Below are positions 1 through 9,532 of a stretch of DNA of 35,007 nt, one piece after another. Under the pieces are notes generated by a model. It did not search any database. It was given only the letters and a program-made list of their open reading frames with translations, and was not told where the DNA came from. The position numbers and the translations under genes were made by a program. Location of the stretch: NCBI RefSeq assembly GCF_900141785.1, contig NZ_FQYP01000018.1:1-35007 (forward strand), given 5' to 3'. Every line of letters starts with the position of its first letter. Positions within the stretch are counted from its first letter, which is position 1. The stretch is from Aquimarina spongiae. GTDB lineage: Bacteria; Bacteroidota; Bacteroidia; Flavobacteriales; Flavobacteriaceae.

Positions 1-3000
1 CATCTTCTGCAATAAGAAATGGACTTGCAATATCATCTACGATATAACCTATACGATCAACCGGATAACTAGGGTCGATAGGAACATAGGCATTACCAGA
101 ACGCATTACCCCAAGTAAAGCGATAACCATATCCAAAGAACGCGTCAAACATACTGGGATGATCTCTGAACGACCAACCCCTTGCGCCACCAAATAATTC
201 GAAAATTGATTTACCTTGGCCCATAAATCTTTATAACTAATAGATTCGCCTTCATAAACCAATGCAATACCATCCGGTGAAGAAGCTACACTAGCCTCAA
301 ACAGTGATAGAAAACTATCAGCTTCTCCATAATCTACATCTGTAGCATTAAAAGAGTACAACAACTCTTCTCGCTCTTCATCACTCATAATATCATTCTT
401 GCTCATTTTTTGAGCTCCATCTTCAGCAATACATTGAAGTGTTCTTTTATAGTATTTAAAAAAATCTTTTACAGCTTCTTCAGAAACGAAACTAGATACA
501 TAGGTTAAAGAAAGTTGTAAATCCTCTCCGGTCTTATCTACATTTAAATTAAACAAAGAATTATTACGAACCCCTCCTGTCCCAAAAAACTCACTATCCA
601 GCTCTTCGATTTGATCTAATTGGGTATTATCCTCTCTATCAATCGTAGATTGTTCAAAATCATTATACACATAGAAATCGGTATAATTAAAAAGTATATC
701 TGTAATTGGATTTTGATCAACTATTGGTTCCTGAAGCAATGCTACTATCTTGGAAAATGCAAGCGCATCAAACCTTTTCAGGCTATTTAATTTGGTATTT
801 ACCAAACCTACGTACTCTAACCAAGTCTTATCATTAGGTATATTAAATCTTACCGGAATAGTGTTTAGGAAACATCCTAAAATTTTATCCCCATCTTCGA
901 TTGTTGGGCGATTGTTAGCTACCATTCCTACTGTCAAATCATCATCGTACGAGAAGGCACTAAGTGTGTATAAAAATGCAGAAAAAGTCAAGTTTTTCAG
1001 GCTGATATTGGATGCTTTCGATCTCGATTTCAGTTTTGACAATACATTTACATCTAACTTTTCCTCCCAGAGTCTAAACTCACTCTTATCTTCTATCGAA
1101 TCAAAAGAAAACCTTTTGTACCCTTCTAATTCTTCCTTCCAAAACTCTTTAACTTCAGTATTCTTTGATATCCAGTTTTGTTCTATTACAAAATCTTTGT
1201 AACTACTCTTCAATGGAGTTAGTTCATACGCTGAATTTTCACTCAAAGCGATTAAAACATTATTCAATTCTGTATTGAAATTAGCATCGCTCCAACCATC
1301 AATAATCGCATGATGACAAACAAAGCAAATACAATACGAATCATTTCCTAAGTCAAATACCAAAAAGCGAAATAACCCAGGATTTTTAATTGAAAAAGGA
1401 TGTTTTCTATCCTCAACTAGCACATTGTTAATAGTTTGCTGTTGTTCATTTCTTTTTGCCGATGAAATATCAAAGTGAGTAATATTTAACTCGGCTTCTT
1501 TAAAAACAACTTGTAGTAATTCTTCCTTACTTTGATAAAAAGCTGTTCTAAGAATTGAATGCTTATTAATCAACAATTTGATAGCCTCTTCTAAATTATC
1601 TATGATGTTTTTTGGATAATTTAGTATATGGACCATTTGGTCGTGATACAGCCCTTGATCGAGCATCGAATAATAAATCATTCCCTTTTGAATATCTGTT
1701 GCGGGATAAATATCTTCTATCTCATCTATCTTATCTACTAATATGTTTTCAAGAAGATCATTTTTGTATGTTTCGAATTCACTTTTAATTTTCTCGATTT
1801 CGGTTTCGTCAAGACTAAAACTTTGATTTTCTTGAAGATTTTCGCTTATCTCGGCGATTGTTTGGGAAACAAATAGATCTGCAATTTGTAGTTTTATATC
1901 CAATTCTTTATTGATCCGATTTACCAATTTGATCGCGATCATAGAATCACCTCCAAGATTAAAGAAATTACTATCGATACCTATTTCATCCACATTAAGC
2001 ACTGCTGTCCAAATGGAAATCATATTTTCTTCAAATTCATTTCTCGCCGCTCTAAATACGCTAGTATCTTCAATTATTGGTTCTGGCAATTTTCGTTTAT
2101 CTATTTTTCCATTGGAAGTAAGTGGTAATGTATCCATCTGTACGAAGTAAGATGGTATCATATAATCTGGTAGTGTTCCTGATAATTGCGTTCTGATCTT
2201 AGCAATATCCATTGTTTCTTTTGATACAAAGTAGGCGCACAACGTATTATTATCCAACTTATCTTTTCTTACAACAACTACCACATCGTCCCATGCAAAG
2301 CATTTCAAAATCTGATTTTCTACCTCTCCGATTTCTATTCTGAAACCTCTTATCTTCACCTGATTATCAATTCGTCCTATATACTCTAATTCTCCATTTT
2401 TCAAGTATCGTGCAAGGTCTCCAGTACGGTACAAACGTTCATTGGGTTTATAAGGATTAGAAATAAACTTGGTGTTAGTCAGCTCTTCTCTATTGAGATA
2501 TCCTCTGGCTACACCGTCTCCTCCTACGAATAACTCGCCTGTAACTCCTTGAGGAACCATTTGTAGATTTTTGTCAAGGATATAAACAGATAAGGTTGGG
2601 ATAGGTACACCGATATTACTTATTCCATTTTCAATTTCTTCTAAGCCTATTTCTTTGAAGGTAACATGAACCGTGGTTTCAGTAATTCCAAACATATTGA
2701 TTAATTTGGTGTTAGGATATTTTTGATACCAAGTTTTCAACTTCCCCGGTTTCAGGGCTTCTCCTCCAAAAATCACATACCGAACACCAGAAATGGTGGT
2801 ATTACTATTGGCGTCAGCTTCAATGAGATTATTAAATGCGGATGGAGTTTGATTAACGATGGTAACTCCTTTATTAGAAATAACATTCCAATACGCCTCA
2901 GGATCTTTAGAAACCATTTTAGGAACAACTATTAATTTTCCTCCAAAAAGAAGAGCTCCATACATTTCCCATACGCTGAAATCAAAGCAATGGTTATGAA

Positions 3001-6000
3001 ACATCGTCCAAACATCATTTTCATTAAAATCAAACAATGGCTCTTCATTAAAAAACAGTCTTACAATATTTTTATGTTCAATCATTACACCTTTAGGATT
3101 CCCTGTTGTACCAGATGTATAAATGACATAACATAAATCGTTTGGTTGATGAAGTGTTGCTAAAGGTTCTGTATTTTCTGATTTTTGCAAGGCTTCGCCA
3201 AATAAAACCACCTTAATTTTGTCAGCTACTTCATAGCTCTCTTGATTAGTGACCACGATGCTGGTCTGGCTATCTTCTAGCATGTAATCAATACGCTCTT
3301 TGGGGTAATCTATATCAATTGGTAAATAGGCTCCCCCAGCTTTTAAAATAGCCAACATACTTATTACCGTTTCATGAGAACGATCGGTTAGCACGCCTAC
3401 AATAGTATTAGGGCCAACCCCTTCTTGTTGAAGAACCCAAGCCAATTGATTACTTTGATCATCCAGTTCTTTGTAAGTCAATGTTTCTTCTTGAAATTCT
3501 AAAGCAACTCTATTGGGGTGTTTCTGCACTTGATCTCTAAAAATGGAACAAATTGTTTCATTTTCCGGAAATGAGACCTCGGTTTTATCCAAAGCATTAA
3601 GAAGTTGCATTTCCTCTTCTTGGTCTAAGATTTGGATATCTTTTAATTTGATTTCACTATTATTTGCAATAGTTTCTACTATTCTGTTGAAATAAACTTT
3701 AAAGTCTTTGATAGTACTTTCTATAAATACATCTGTAGCATACTCAAAATTGAGGTGTAACATATTCTCAGACTCCCCCACCGTTAGGGCTAAATCAAAC
3801 TTTGCAGTCTTATGCCCATTATCGTAACTACTAATTTGCAAACCTTCAATATTCAACGCCGAAACTTCAACATTTTCGTATGAAAATGAAACATCAAATA
3901 AAGGGTTGCGGCCTGAATTTCGTTCAATATTTAGTGCTTCTATTAAATCCTCATATTGAAAGGACTGATTATCAAAACATCTTAGTGCTCTTTCTTTAAC
4001 CTCCTTTAAAAAATCAATGAATCTTGATTCTCCTTCCGGATAATTTCTGAGCGCAACTGTATTTACAAACATTCCCATTACATTCTCTAGATCGCCATGA
4101 GAACGACCTAAAACGGGCGTACCAACTACGATATCATTTTGGTTGCTGAGTTTACCTAGTAAAACATTATAAATCGACAGTAAAACCATGAACAAAGTTG
4201 TTCCCTCTTTATCTGCCAAACTCTTTAGAAGATTCGTTGTTTTTTCATTAATAGAGAACTCAACGGTATTCCCTTCATTGGTTTTATGTATAGGTCTTTG
4301 ATGATCTAACGGTAACTCAAGTATGGATAACTCTCCTTCAAATTCCTGAAGCCAAAACTCTTTTTGTTTTGCCACTTTCTGCTGTTGTTCATTACTTTGT
4401 TGCCATTCTGCATAATCTTTATATTGAATGTTTAACTGAGGAAGTTCTTCATTACCATAAATCTTCATGAAATCATATATTAAAATTCCATGAGAAACTG
4501 CATCGGTAATAATATGATGGATATCTACTAGAAGGAAGAAGTCTTCTTTTCCCATTTCTACTAATCCGACTCTCAACAATACGTCTTTCTCTAAATCAAA
4601 AGGTCTTACAAATTGTTTTAAAATCGCTTGTAGATCTTTTTCTTTTCCTTGGTAATGTTCAAGTTTAAAATCTACATCTTCATAAATTTTTTGGACCGGT
4701 TCATCTCCTATCAGCTCGATGTACGTACGTAAAATCTCATGTCTTTGTAAAAGCTTATTAAAAACCTTTTTCAAATGTTTTTTATCCAGGGTTCCTTGTA
4801 TACGAACTACCTTTGGCATATTGTATACCAAGGATTTCTTATCCAAACTATACAGGAAATATTGTCGTTTTTGTGCAGAAGACAGAGCGTAAAACTCTTT
4901 ATCCTGAACTTGTGGTATTACCTCTGTATTGTCTTCTCCAGTTTTTACAAGCTTTGCTATAGCTGCAATCGTAGGTGAGTTAAAGAAATCGGACAAGGAG
5001 ATTTCTTTTTTAAACTTTGTTCTAATTCCGTTGATCAGATGCATTGCCTTTAATGAATCTCCTCCTAAGTCGAAGAAATCATCATTAACTCCAATTTCAT
5101 TATAACCAAACAGATCTTTCCAAATTTCGGATAATTTTTCTTCATCTTCATCCTTAGGCAACTCCATTGGATTCACCAACTCTGGTCTACTCAATTTTGG
5201 GGCTTCAATTTGTTTTTCTGAATCTTCTTCTATCTTGAGTACCCACTTATTTAATCTATGTTCTAAATCGATAACAGATACTATTACCTGATTATGATTT
5301 AATATCTTATCAAATTGTTTAAAAACCTCAATTCCTTCGACCGCAGTGATAGCATTCGTTGCATTTTCATCTTCTCCATTTTCAGAAACGGCCCATCCAT
5401 CCCAGTTGATTGCTACCCAACGTACATTATCTTTTCCATTATTGATTTCAGCAAAACGATCCAAATAACTATTTGAAGAAGCATAACCATAATACCCTAT
5501 ACCTCCCAAAACAGAAGATATAGAAGAAAATAAGGCTACAAATTTTGGAGATCGTTTTGAAAAAACCTGCTGAATATTATTTACACCATCAACCTTAGGG
5601 GCCAATTGTTCTAAACAATTTTCAGGATTTACATATTGGATCAGATGTTCCTGGCTATGATCAATTTTGGCTGCGGATAAGTGAAATACTCCATCTATTT
5701 TACCTAGTTGTCCCTCAATTTTTTCAATAGCATTTTCAAAGGCGTCTAACGCTATAATATCTGCTGAAACATAAATGACTTTGGCATTTAATGATTTCAA
5801 ATATTCAAATCTTTCAGATTTTACTTTATCTTCTGGATTCCCATTCGCATTAATTTTTGTTCTACCAACCAAAGCTACTGATGCTCCTATCTCACATAAA
5901 TGTTTTGCCAATACAAATCCTACATTTCCTAATCCCCCTGTGATTACATAAACATCATCTTTATCAATTCTTAACGCGTTATTAGACTCCACATCTGAGT

Positions 6001-9000
6001 CGATAGCAAGCTTTTCATAGCAAGGTTCCCATCTGGTTTGTTTTCCTCTTAAAGCTACAGTAGTCGAATTGGTATAGCCCATAGCCTCGTTGCAAATTTG
6101 TTGATATAAAGTTTCAATCTCTGAGGTATCAGAAATAGCAACATCAATATTTTTTGATCTTATATGGAAATACTCTTGTGATATTACTTTTAATGCCGCA
6201 GGTACAATTGATTCTTTTACATTCAAATTCTCTGTTCCCAAAACATTGAAACTCTCGTTAGTCACATAATTTAAGTATACTTCTGGGATTTGAGTGAACT
6301 TAGTTATTCCCTTTACCAACTGTAATAAATGGGTATATGCTGCAGTATTAATAAGTTCATCCGAAGAGAAGTTATTATCCCAACTATCAACGAATGTTGT
6401 ATCCAGAATATGTAATGGTGTCTCGGTATCAAGATGTTTCAGAACTTCTATATATGCTTCTTTATTACTTTGATCAACATTAAGAATAACCTCGTTCTCT
6501 GATACTGTAGTATCATCATCTCCTAAAACAAGTAAGCTCACCTCTTTACAATAAGGACGTATATATTTGGCTAATTGCATAATGGTCTCTTTTTTCGAAC
6601 CAATGACCAACCAATTTGCCTCACTTTTCTGAGGTTGTTCCAGAGTCACTCTTTTTTTCCATGAAGGAAGATAAAACCAATCTTTCACCTCTTTTTTATA
6701 CTCAGCATTAAGCGCAGTATTCCCTTGTAAAAAGTTTGTCAACAGATTTGGATCTAATATAAAATCCTTACGAACGAACGGATATCCTGGAAGAGGAATT
6801 TTCTGAATATTTTTATTTGGATAAAGTGCATTCCAATCTATAGTTATTCCATCTAACCATAAATCAGCTATTTTCTTAGTCAAAAATGTTGAATCACCTA
6901 CATTAGTCGCTTTTACATGTCTGGTTAGATTATGAACTTTATGGTTATTACCAAAAGCATTATTTTTCTTAAAAAACGTAGTTAATGAATTTCCTGGGCC
7001 TACTTCGATTACAACAGCTTCTTTGGCTTCTAGCAGTGTAGAAATTCCTTTATCCAACTGCACCGTATTTTCTAATTGTTTTGCCCAATAATCTGGTGAT
7101 TGACATTCCTGTCCTGAAATCCAATTACCAGTGATATTGGAGATGAAAGGAATTTTAGGTTGACGTAAAGTAACCTTAGATAGTTCTTCTTTTAATTGCA
7201 CTGCCGCTTTTCTCATCATTGGCGAATGAAAAGCATGCGAGGTTTTCAAGATATTATGCTGTAATTCTAAGTCAGCGATTTCTTTTGAAAAATTTTCAAT
7301 CTCTTTTTTGTCTCCAGAAAGTACGAAGTGATCAGGGCTATTGATTGATCCAAAAGAAAGGGCAGCTGGTTTGATTTTTAAAATTTCTTTCCAATCTGCA
7401 TTGATCGCCAACATATGCCCTTCTTGCATTGATTGCATATATTCTCCTCGTTTGGAAACAACATGAAGAGCTTCTTTGAGATCAAAAACTCCCGCCAAAC
7501 ATGCTGCAACGTATTCCCCAATGCTATGACCAATAAATCCATCTGCTTTTATTCCCCATGAATTTAAAAGTTGTGCCATTGCGTATTGAAAACTAAACAA
7601 AATCGGTTGGCTATTCACCGTCTGGTTAATATGATCACCCTCTGCGCCTTTTGCACTGTATAAAATGGTTTCAAAATCCTTTCCTGTGATTTCCTTTAGA
7701 ATGCCAAAACATTGGGTAAGAGCAGCATCAAAAACAGGTTCTTTCTGTCTCAAGCCTTTGCCCATATCCACGTATTGCATTCCTTGACCGGGAAATGCAA
7801 AAAATACTTTCTGATTTTTTGAATAAGAGGTTACTTCCTTGAATTTATTAGTGCCCAGAGCCTCTATTAGATCTGATTTCTCTTCACAAACGAATGCTGC
7901 TTTAAACGGTAGATTTTCTCTTCCCGTTTGTAAAGTGTATGCTACATTCGCTAGCTGGAATGTCCTATTTTCTTTTATAAATTCAGCTAAAGTCCTTTTT
8001 TGGGTCTCTAATGCTTCTTTGCTCTTAGCAGATATTGCAATGATATGTTCTTTATTTTCTATTTTTTCATTGCTTTCCTTATATGAGAACTCCTCTAAGA
8101 TAACATGTGCATTTGTTCCTCCAATTCCAAATGAACTCACACCAGCTCTTCGCATGGTGTTAGATTTCCATTCCTTTGATTGATTACTGATCAAAAATGG
8201 AGAATGATCCAATTCTAACATGGGATTAGGAGCACTGAAATTCACTAAAGGAGGAATAGTTTTATTTTTTAATACCAGCACGGTTTTAATAAAACCAGCA
8301 ATTCCTGCTGCGGCATCAAGATGACCTATGTTGGCTTTTGTAGCTCCCAAATAACAATATTCTTCTTTTTGGGTATTGTAGGCCTTTTTTAAAGATTTAA
8401 TCTCTATAGGATCACCCAGTTTTGTTCCTGTTCCATGAGTTTCAACAAATCCAATACTATTGGGATCAACTTTAGCAAAATTTAACGCGCTTTGTATAAC
8501 GTCTACCTGCCCTGGAATGCTTGGTGCCGTATATCCTCCTTTTCTATCTCCGTCATTATTGATAGCACTACCTTTCACTACTGCATAAATATGATCATTA
8601 TCTGCTATTGCTTTATCCAATCTTTTTAGGACAACCATCCCTGAACCTTCTCCAAAAATTGTTCCTTGAGCGTCCAAATCGAAAGGTCTGCAATGACCAT
8701 CTGGAGAAGCGATCAACCCTTCTTCATACAAATACCCTTTTTCTTTACTTACGCTTACTGTTGCTCCTCCTGCAACTGCCATATCACACTCTCCCAAAAG
8801 AATGGATCTGGAAGCCATATGAACAGCCACCAAAGATGTAGAACAAGCAGTGTCGACATTAATACTAGGTCCTTTTAATCCTAACTTATACGATACTAAT
8901 GTGGGACCAAAATCTTTATTTATAAAGTGAGCAGCAGACCATTCTCCAACTTTGGACGATACATCCGAGATTTTGGAGAGAACTTCCCACAAGGGATTTG

Positions 9001-9394
9001 GAGAACTTCCCGTAAACAATCCAATTTTACCTTCGTATTTTGACGCAGGGTAACCCGCATCCAGAAGAGCATTATATACATTTTCATGTGTCAAACGTAT
9101 TTGAGGATCCAATAACATTGCCTCATCTACTGTGTAATTGAAAAACTCTGCATCAAAGCCAAATTTGTCAGATATTTCTCCACCATTAGAATTTACATAA
9201 TCTTTATTTTCTACTTGGTTTTTTGGCACACCAGAGTCTATGAGTTCTTGATTACTATAAAAGGTAATTGACTCTTTTCCTTCACTGATATTTTTCCAAT
9301 ATTCATTAATATTATTAGCTTCCGGAAATCTGCAGGACATCCCTATTACCGCAATTTCTAAACCAGTATATTCATTTTTTTTATCCGCCTTCAC
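1..9394 (-). CDS. Hybrid PKS-NRPS, KS-AT-KR-ACP-C-A(Thr)-PCP-C-A..., 3' end outside window
   Basis: At least 3131 residues, open to the left edge with no in-frame stop seen. Start: an in-frame TAA lies at 9416-9418 and the only usual start codon before the KS is GTG at 9392-9394. Domains (approximate residues): KS 10-430 with Cys184 (DTACSTSL), His320 (THGTGT), His358 (NIGHLD); AT 535-830 with Ser624 (GHSIGEY) and HAFH 720-723, the malonyl-CoA signature; KR about 1145-1330 with GGLGNVG and Ser1291/Tyr1304 (YASSN); ACP Ser1447; C about 1500-1920 with HHIITDA at 1626, the final Gly of HHxxxDG being Ala; A about 1950-2400, pocket DFWNIGMVHK, the known threonine code; PCP Ser2484 (LGGDSM); C about 2555-2960 with HHAIIDG at 2694; then the first part of another A domain. 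There is no DH or ER, so the added malonate should leave a beta-hydroxyl. Its KS would take the chain from the last PCP of the 2583-residue protein just upstream. The pocket of the final A domain lies outside the window. Confidence 0.95.
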   Translation of the reverse strand, partial: MKADKKNEYTGLEIAVIGMSCRFPEANNINEYWKNISEGKESITFYSNQELIDSGVPKNQVENKDYVNSNGGEISDKFGFDAEFFNYTVDEAMLLDPQIRLTHENVYNALLDAGYPASKYEGKIGLFTGSSPNPLWEVLSKISDVSSKVGEWSAAHFINKDFGPTLVSYKLGLKGPSINVDTACSTSLVAVHMASRSILLGECDMAVAGGATVSVSKEKGYLYEEGLIASPDGHCRPFDLDAQGTIFGEGSGMVVLKRLDKAIADNDHIYAVVKGSAINNDGDRKGGYTAPSIPGQVDVIQSALNFAKVDPNSIGFVETHGTGTKLGDPIEIKSLKKAYNTQKEEYCYLGATKANIGHLDAAAGIAGFIKTVLVLKNKTIPPLVNFSAPNPMLELDHSPFLISNQSKEWKSNTMRRAGVSSFGIGGTNAHVILEEFSYKESNEKIENKEHIIAISAKSKEALETQKRTLAEFIKENRTFQLANVAYTLQTGRENLPFKAAFVCEEKSDLIEALGTNKFKEVTSYSKNQKVFFAFPGQGMQYVDMGKGLRQKEPVFDAALTQCFGILKEITGKDFETILYSAKGAEGDHINQTVNSQPILFSFQYAMAQLLNSWGIKADGFIGHSIGEYVAACLAGVFDLKEALHVVSKRGEYMQSMQEGHMLAINADWKEILKIKPAALSFGSINSPDHFVLSGDKKEIENFSKEIADLELQHNILKTSHAFHSPMMRKAAVQLKEELSKVTLRQPKIPFISNITGNWISGQECQSPDYWAKQLENTVQLDKGISTLLEAKEAVVIEVGPGNSLTTFFKKNNAFGNNHKVHNLTRHVKATNVGDSTFLTKKIADLWLDGITIDWNALYPNKNIQKIPLPGYPFVRKDFILDPNLLTNFLQGNTALNAEYKKEVKDWFYLPSWKKRVTLEQPQKSEANWLVIGSKKETIMQLAKYIRPYCKEVSLLVLGDDDTTVSENEVILNVDQSNKEAYIEVLKHLDTETPLHILDTTFVDSWDNNFSSDELINTAAYTHLLQLVKGITKFTQIPEVYLNYVTNESFNVLGTENLNVKESIVPAALKVISQEYFHIRSKNIDVAISDTSEIETLYQQICNEAMGYTNSTTVALRGKQTRWEPCYEKLAIDSDVESNNALRIDKDDVYVITGGLGNVGFVLAKHLCEIGASVALVGRTKINANGNPEDKVKSERFEYLKSLNAKVIYVSADIIALDAFENAIEKIEGQLGKIDGVFHLSAAKIDHSQEHLIQYVNPENCLEQLAPKVDGVNNIQQVFSKRSPKFVALFSSISSVLGGIGYYGYASSNSYLDRFAEINNGKDNVRWVAINWDGWAVSENGEDENATNAITAVEGIEVFKQFDKILNHNQVIVSVIDLEHRLNKWVLKIEEDSEKQIEAPKLSRPELVNPMELPKDEDEEKLSEIWKDLFGYNEIGVNDDFFDLGGDSLKAMHLINGIRTKFKKEISLSDFFNSPTIAAIAKLVKTGEDNTEVIPQVQDKEFYALSSAQKRQYFLYSLDKKSLVYNMPKVVRIQGTLDKKHLKKVFNKLLQRHEILRTYIELIGDEPVQKIYEDVDFKLEHYQGKEKDLQAILKQFVRPFDLEKDVLLRVGLVEMGKEDFFLLVDIHHIITDAVSHGILIYDFMKIYGNEELPQLNIQYKDYAEWQQSNEQQQKVAKQKEFWLQEFEGELSILELPLDHQRPIHKTNEGNTVEFSINEKTTNLLKSLADKEGTTLFMVLLSIYNVLLGKLSNQNDIVVGTPVLGRSHGDLENVMGMFVNTVALRNYPEGESRFIDFLKEVKERALRCFDNQSFQYEDLIEALNIERNSGRNPLFDVSFSYENVEVSALNIEGLQISSYDNGHKTAKFDLALTVGESENMLHLNFEYATDVFIESTIKDFKVYFNRIVETIANNSEIKLKDIQILDQEEEMQLLNALDKTEVSFPENETICSIFRDQVQKHPNRVALEFQEETLTYKELDDQSNQLAWVLQQEGVGPNTIVGVLTDRSHETVISMLAILKAGGAYLPIDIDYPKERIDYMLEDSQTSIVVTNQESYEVADKIKVVLFGEALQKSENTEPLATLHQPNDLCYVIYTSGTTGNPKGVMIEHKNIVRLFFNEEPLFDFNENDVWTMFHNHCFDFSVWEMYGALLFGGKLIVVPKMVSKDPEAYWNVISNKGVTIVNQTPSAFNNLIEADANSNTTISGVRYVIFGGEALKPGKLKTWYQKYPNTKLINMFGITETTVHVTFKEIGLEEIENGISNIGVPIPTLSVYILDKNLQMVPQGVTGELFVGGDGVARGYLNREELTNTKFISNPYKPNERLYRTGDLARYLKNGELEYIGRIDNQVKIRGFRIEIGEVENQILKCFAWDDVVVVVRKDKLDNNTLCAYFVSKETMDIAKIRTQLSGTLPDYMIPSYFVQMDTLPLTSNGKIDKRKLPEPIIEDTSVFRAARNEFEENMISIWTAVLNVDEIGIDSNFFNLGGDSMIAIKLVNRINKELDIKLQIADLFVSQTIAEISENLQENQSFSLDETEIEKIKSEFETYKNDLLENILVDKIDEIEDIYPATDIQKGMIYYSMLDQGLYHDQMVHILNYPKNIIDNLEEAIKLLINKHSILRTAFYQSKEELLQVVFKEAELNITHFDISSAKRNEQQQTINNVLVEDRKHPFSIKNPGLFRFLVFDLGNDSYCICFVCHHAIIDGWSDANFNTELNNVLIALSENSAYELTPLKSSYKDFVIEQNWISKNTEVKEFWKEELEGYKRFSFDSIEDKSEFRLWEEKLDVNVLSKLKSRSKASNISLKNLTFSAFLYTLSAFSYDDDLTVGMVANNRPTIEDGDKILGCFLNTIPVRFNIPNDKTWLEYVGLVNTKLNSLKRFDALAFSKIVALLQEPIVDQNPITDILFNYTDFYVYNDFEQSTIDREDNTQLDQIEELDSEFFGTGGVRNNSLFNLNVDKTGEDLQLSLTYVSSFVSEEAVKDFFKYYKRTLQCIAEDGAQKMSKNDIMSDEEREELLYSFNATDVDYGEADSFLSLFEASVASSPDGIALVYEGESISYKDLWAKVNQFSNYLVAQGVGRSEIIPVCLTRSLDMVIALLGVMRSGNAYVPIDPSYPVDRIGYIVDDIASPFLIAED

Positions 9395-9442
9395 TTTAAA
9401 AAGATTTATGTGTTCTTAGAATTATTTTTATCAGACTCCCTT

Positions 9443-9460
9443 TTAATATTAGCATATTAA
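9443..9460 (-). repeat. Inverted repeat in the gap between the two hybrid genes
   Basis: A perfect 7-base AT-rich inverted repeat, TTAATAT and ATATTAA, separated by 4 bases. It lies about 50 bases upstream of the GTG start of the last hybrid gene. It could be an operator or part of a promoter. With such AT-rich sequence, chance is also plausible. Confidence 0.35.
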
Positions 9461-9466
9461 ATCTCT

Positions 9467-9489
9467 AGCAACGATTTCAAATCATTGCT
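9467..9489 (-). repeat. Hairpin-forming inverted repeat in the gap between the two hybrid genes
   Basis: On the minus-strand RNA this forms a stem of about 10 base pairs with one G-U pair and a 3-base loop (arms AGCAATGATT and AATCGTTGCT). It lies 44 bases after the stop of the 2583-residue hybrid. No T-run follows on the minus strand, so it is not a standard terminator. It may be an RNA-processing or stability element between two very long cistrons. Confidence 0.45.
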
Positions 9490-9532
9490 TACGTCTTATA
9501 TCTACCTATGTTGAATTATTTTTGAGTACTAC

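Noticed and set aside
750..1202. A 150-codon open frame on the plus strand, and many shorter plus-strand frames across the window
   Set aside because: All lie opposite strongly supported NRPS/PKS, hydroxylase or asnB coding sequence and encode low-complexity Ser/Phe/Leu-rich proteins with no domain. They are antisense shadows.
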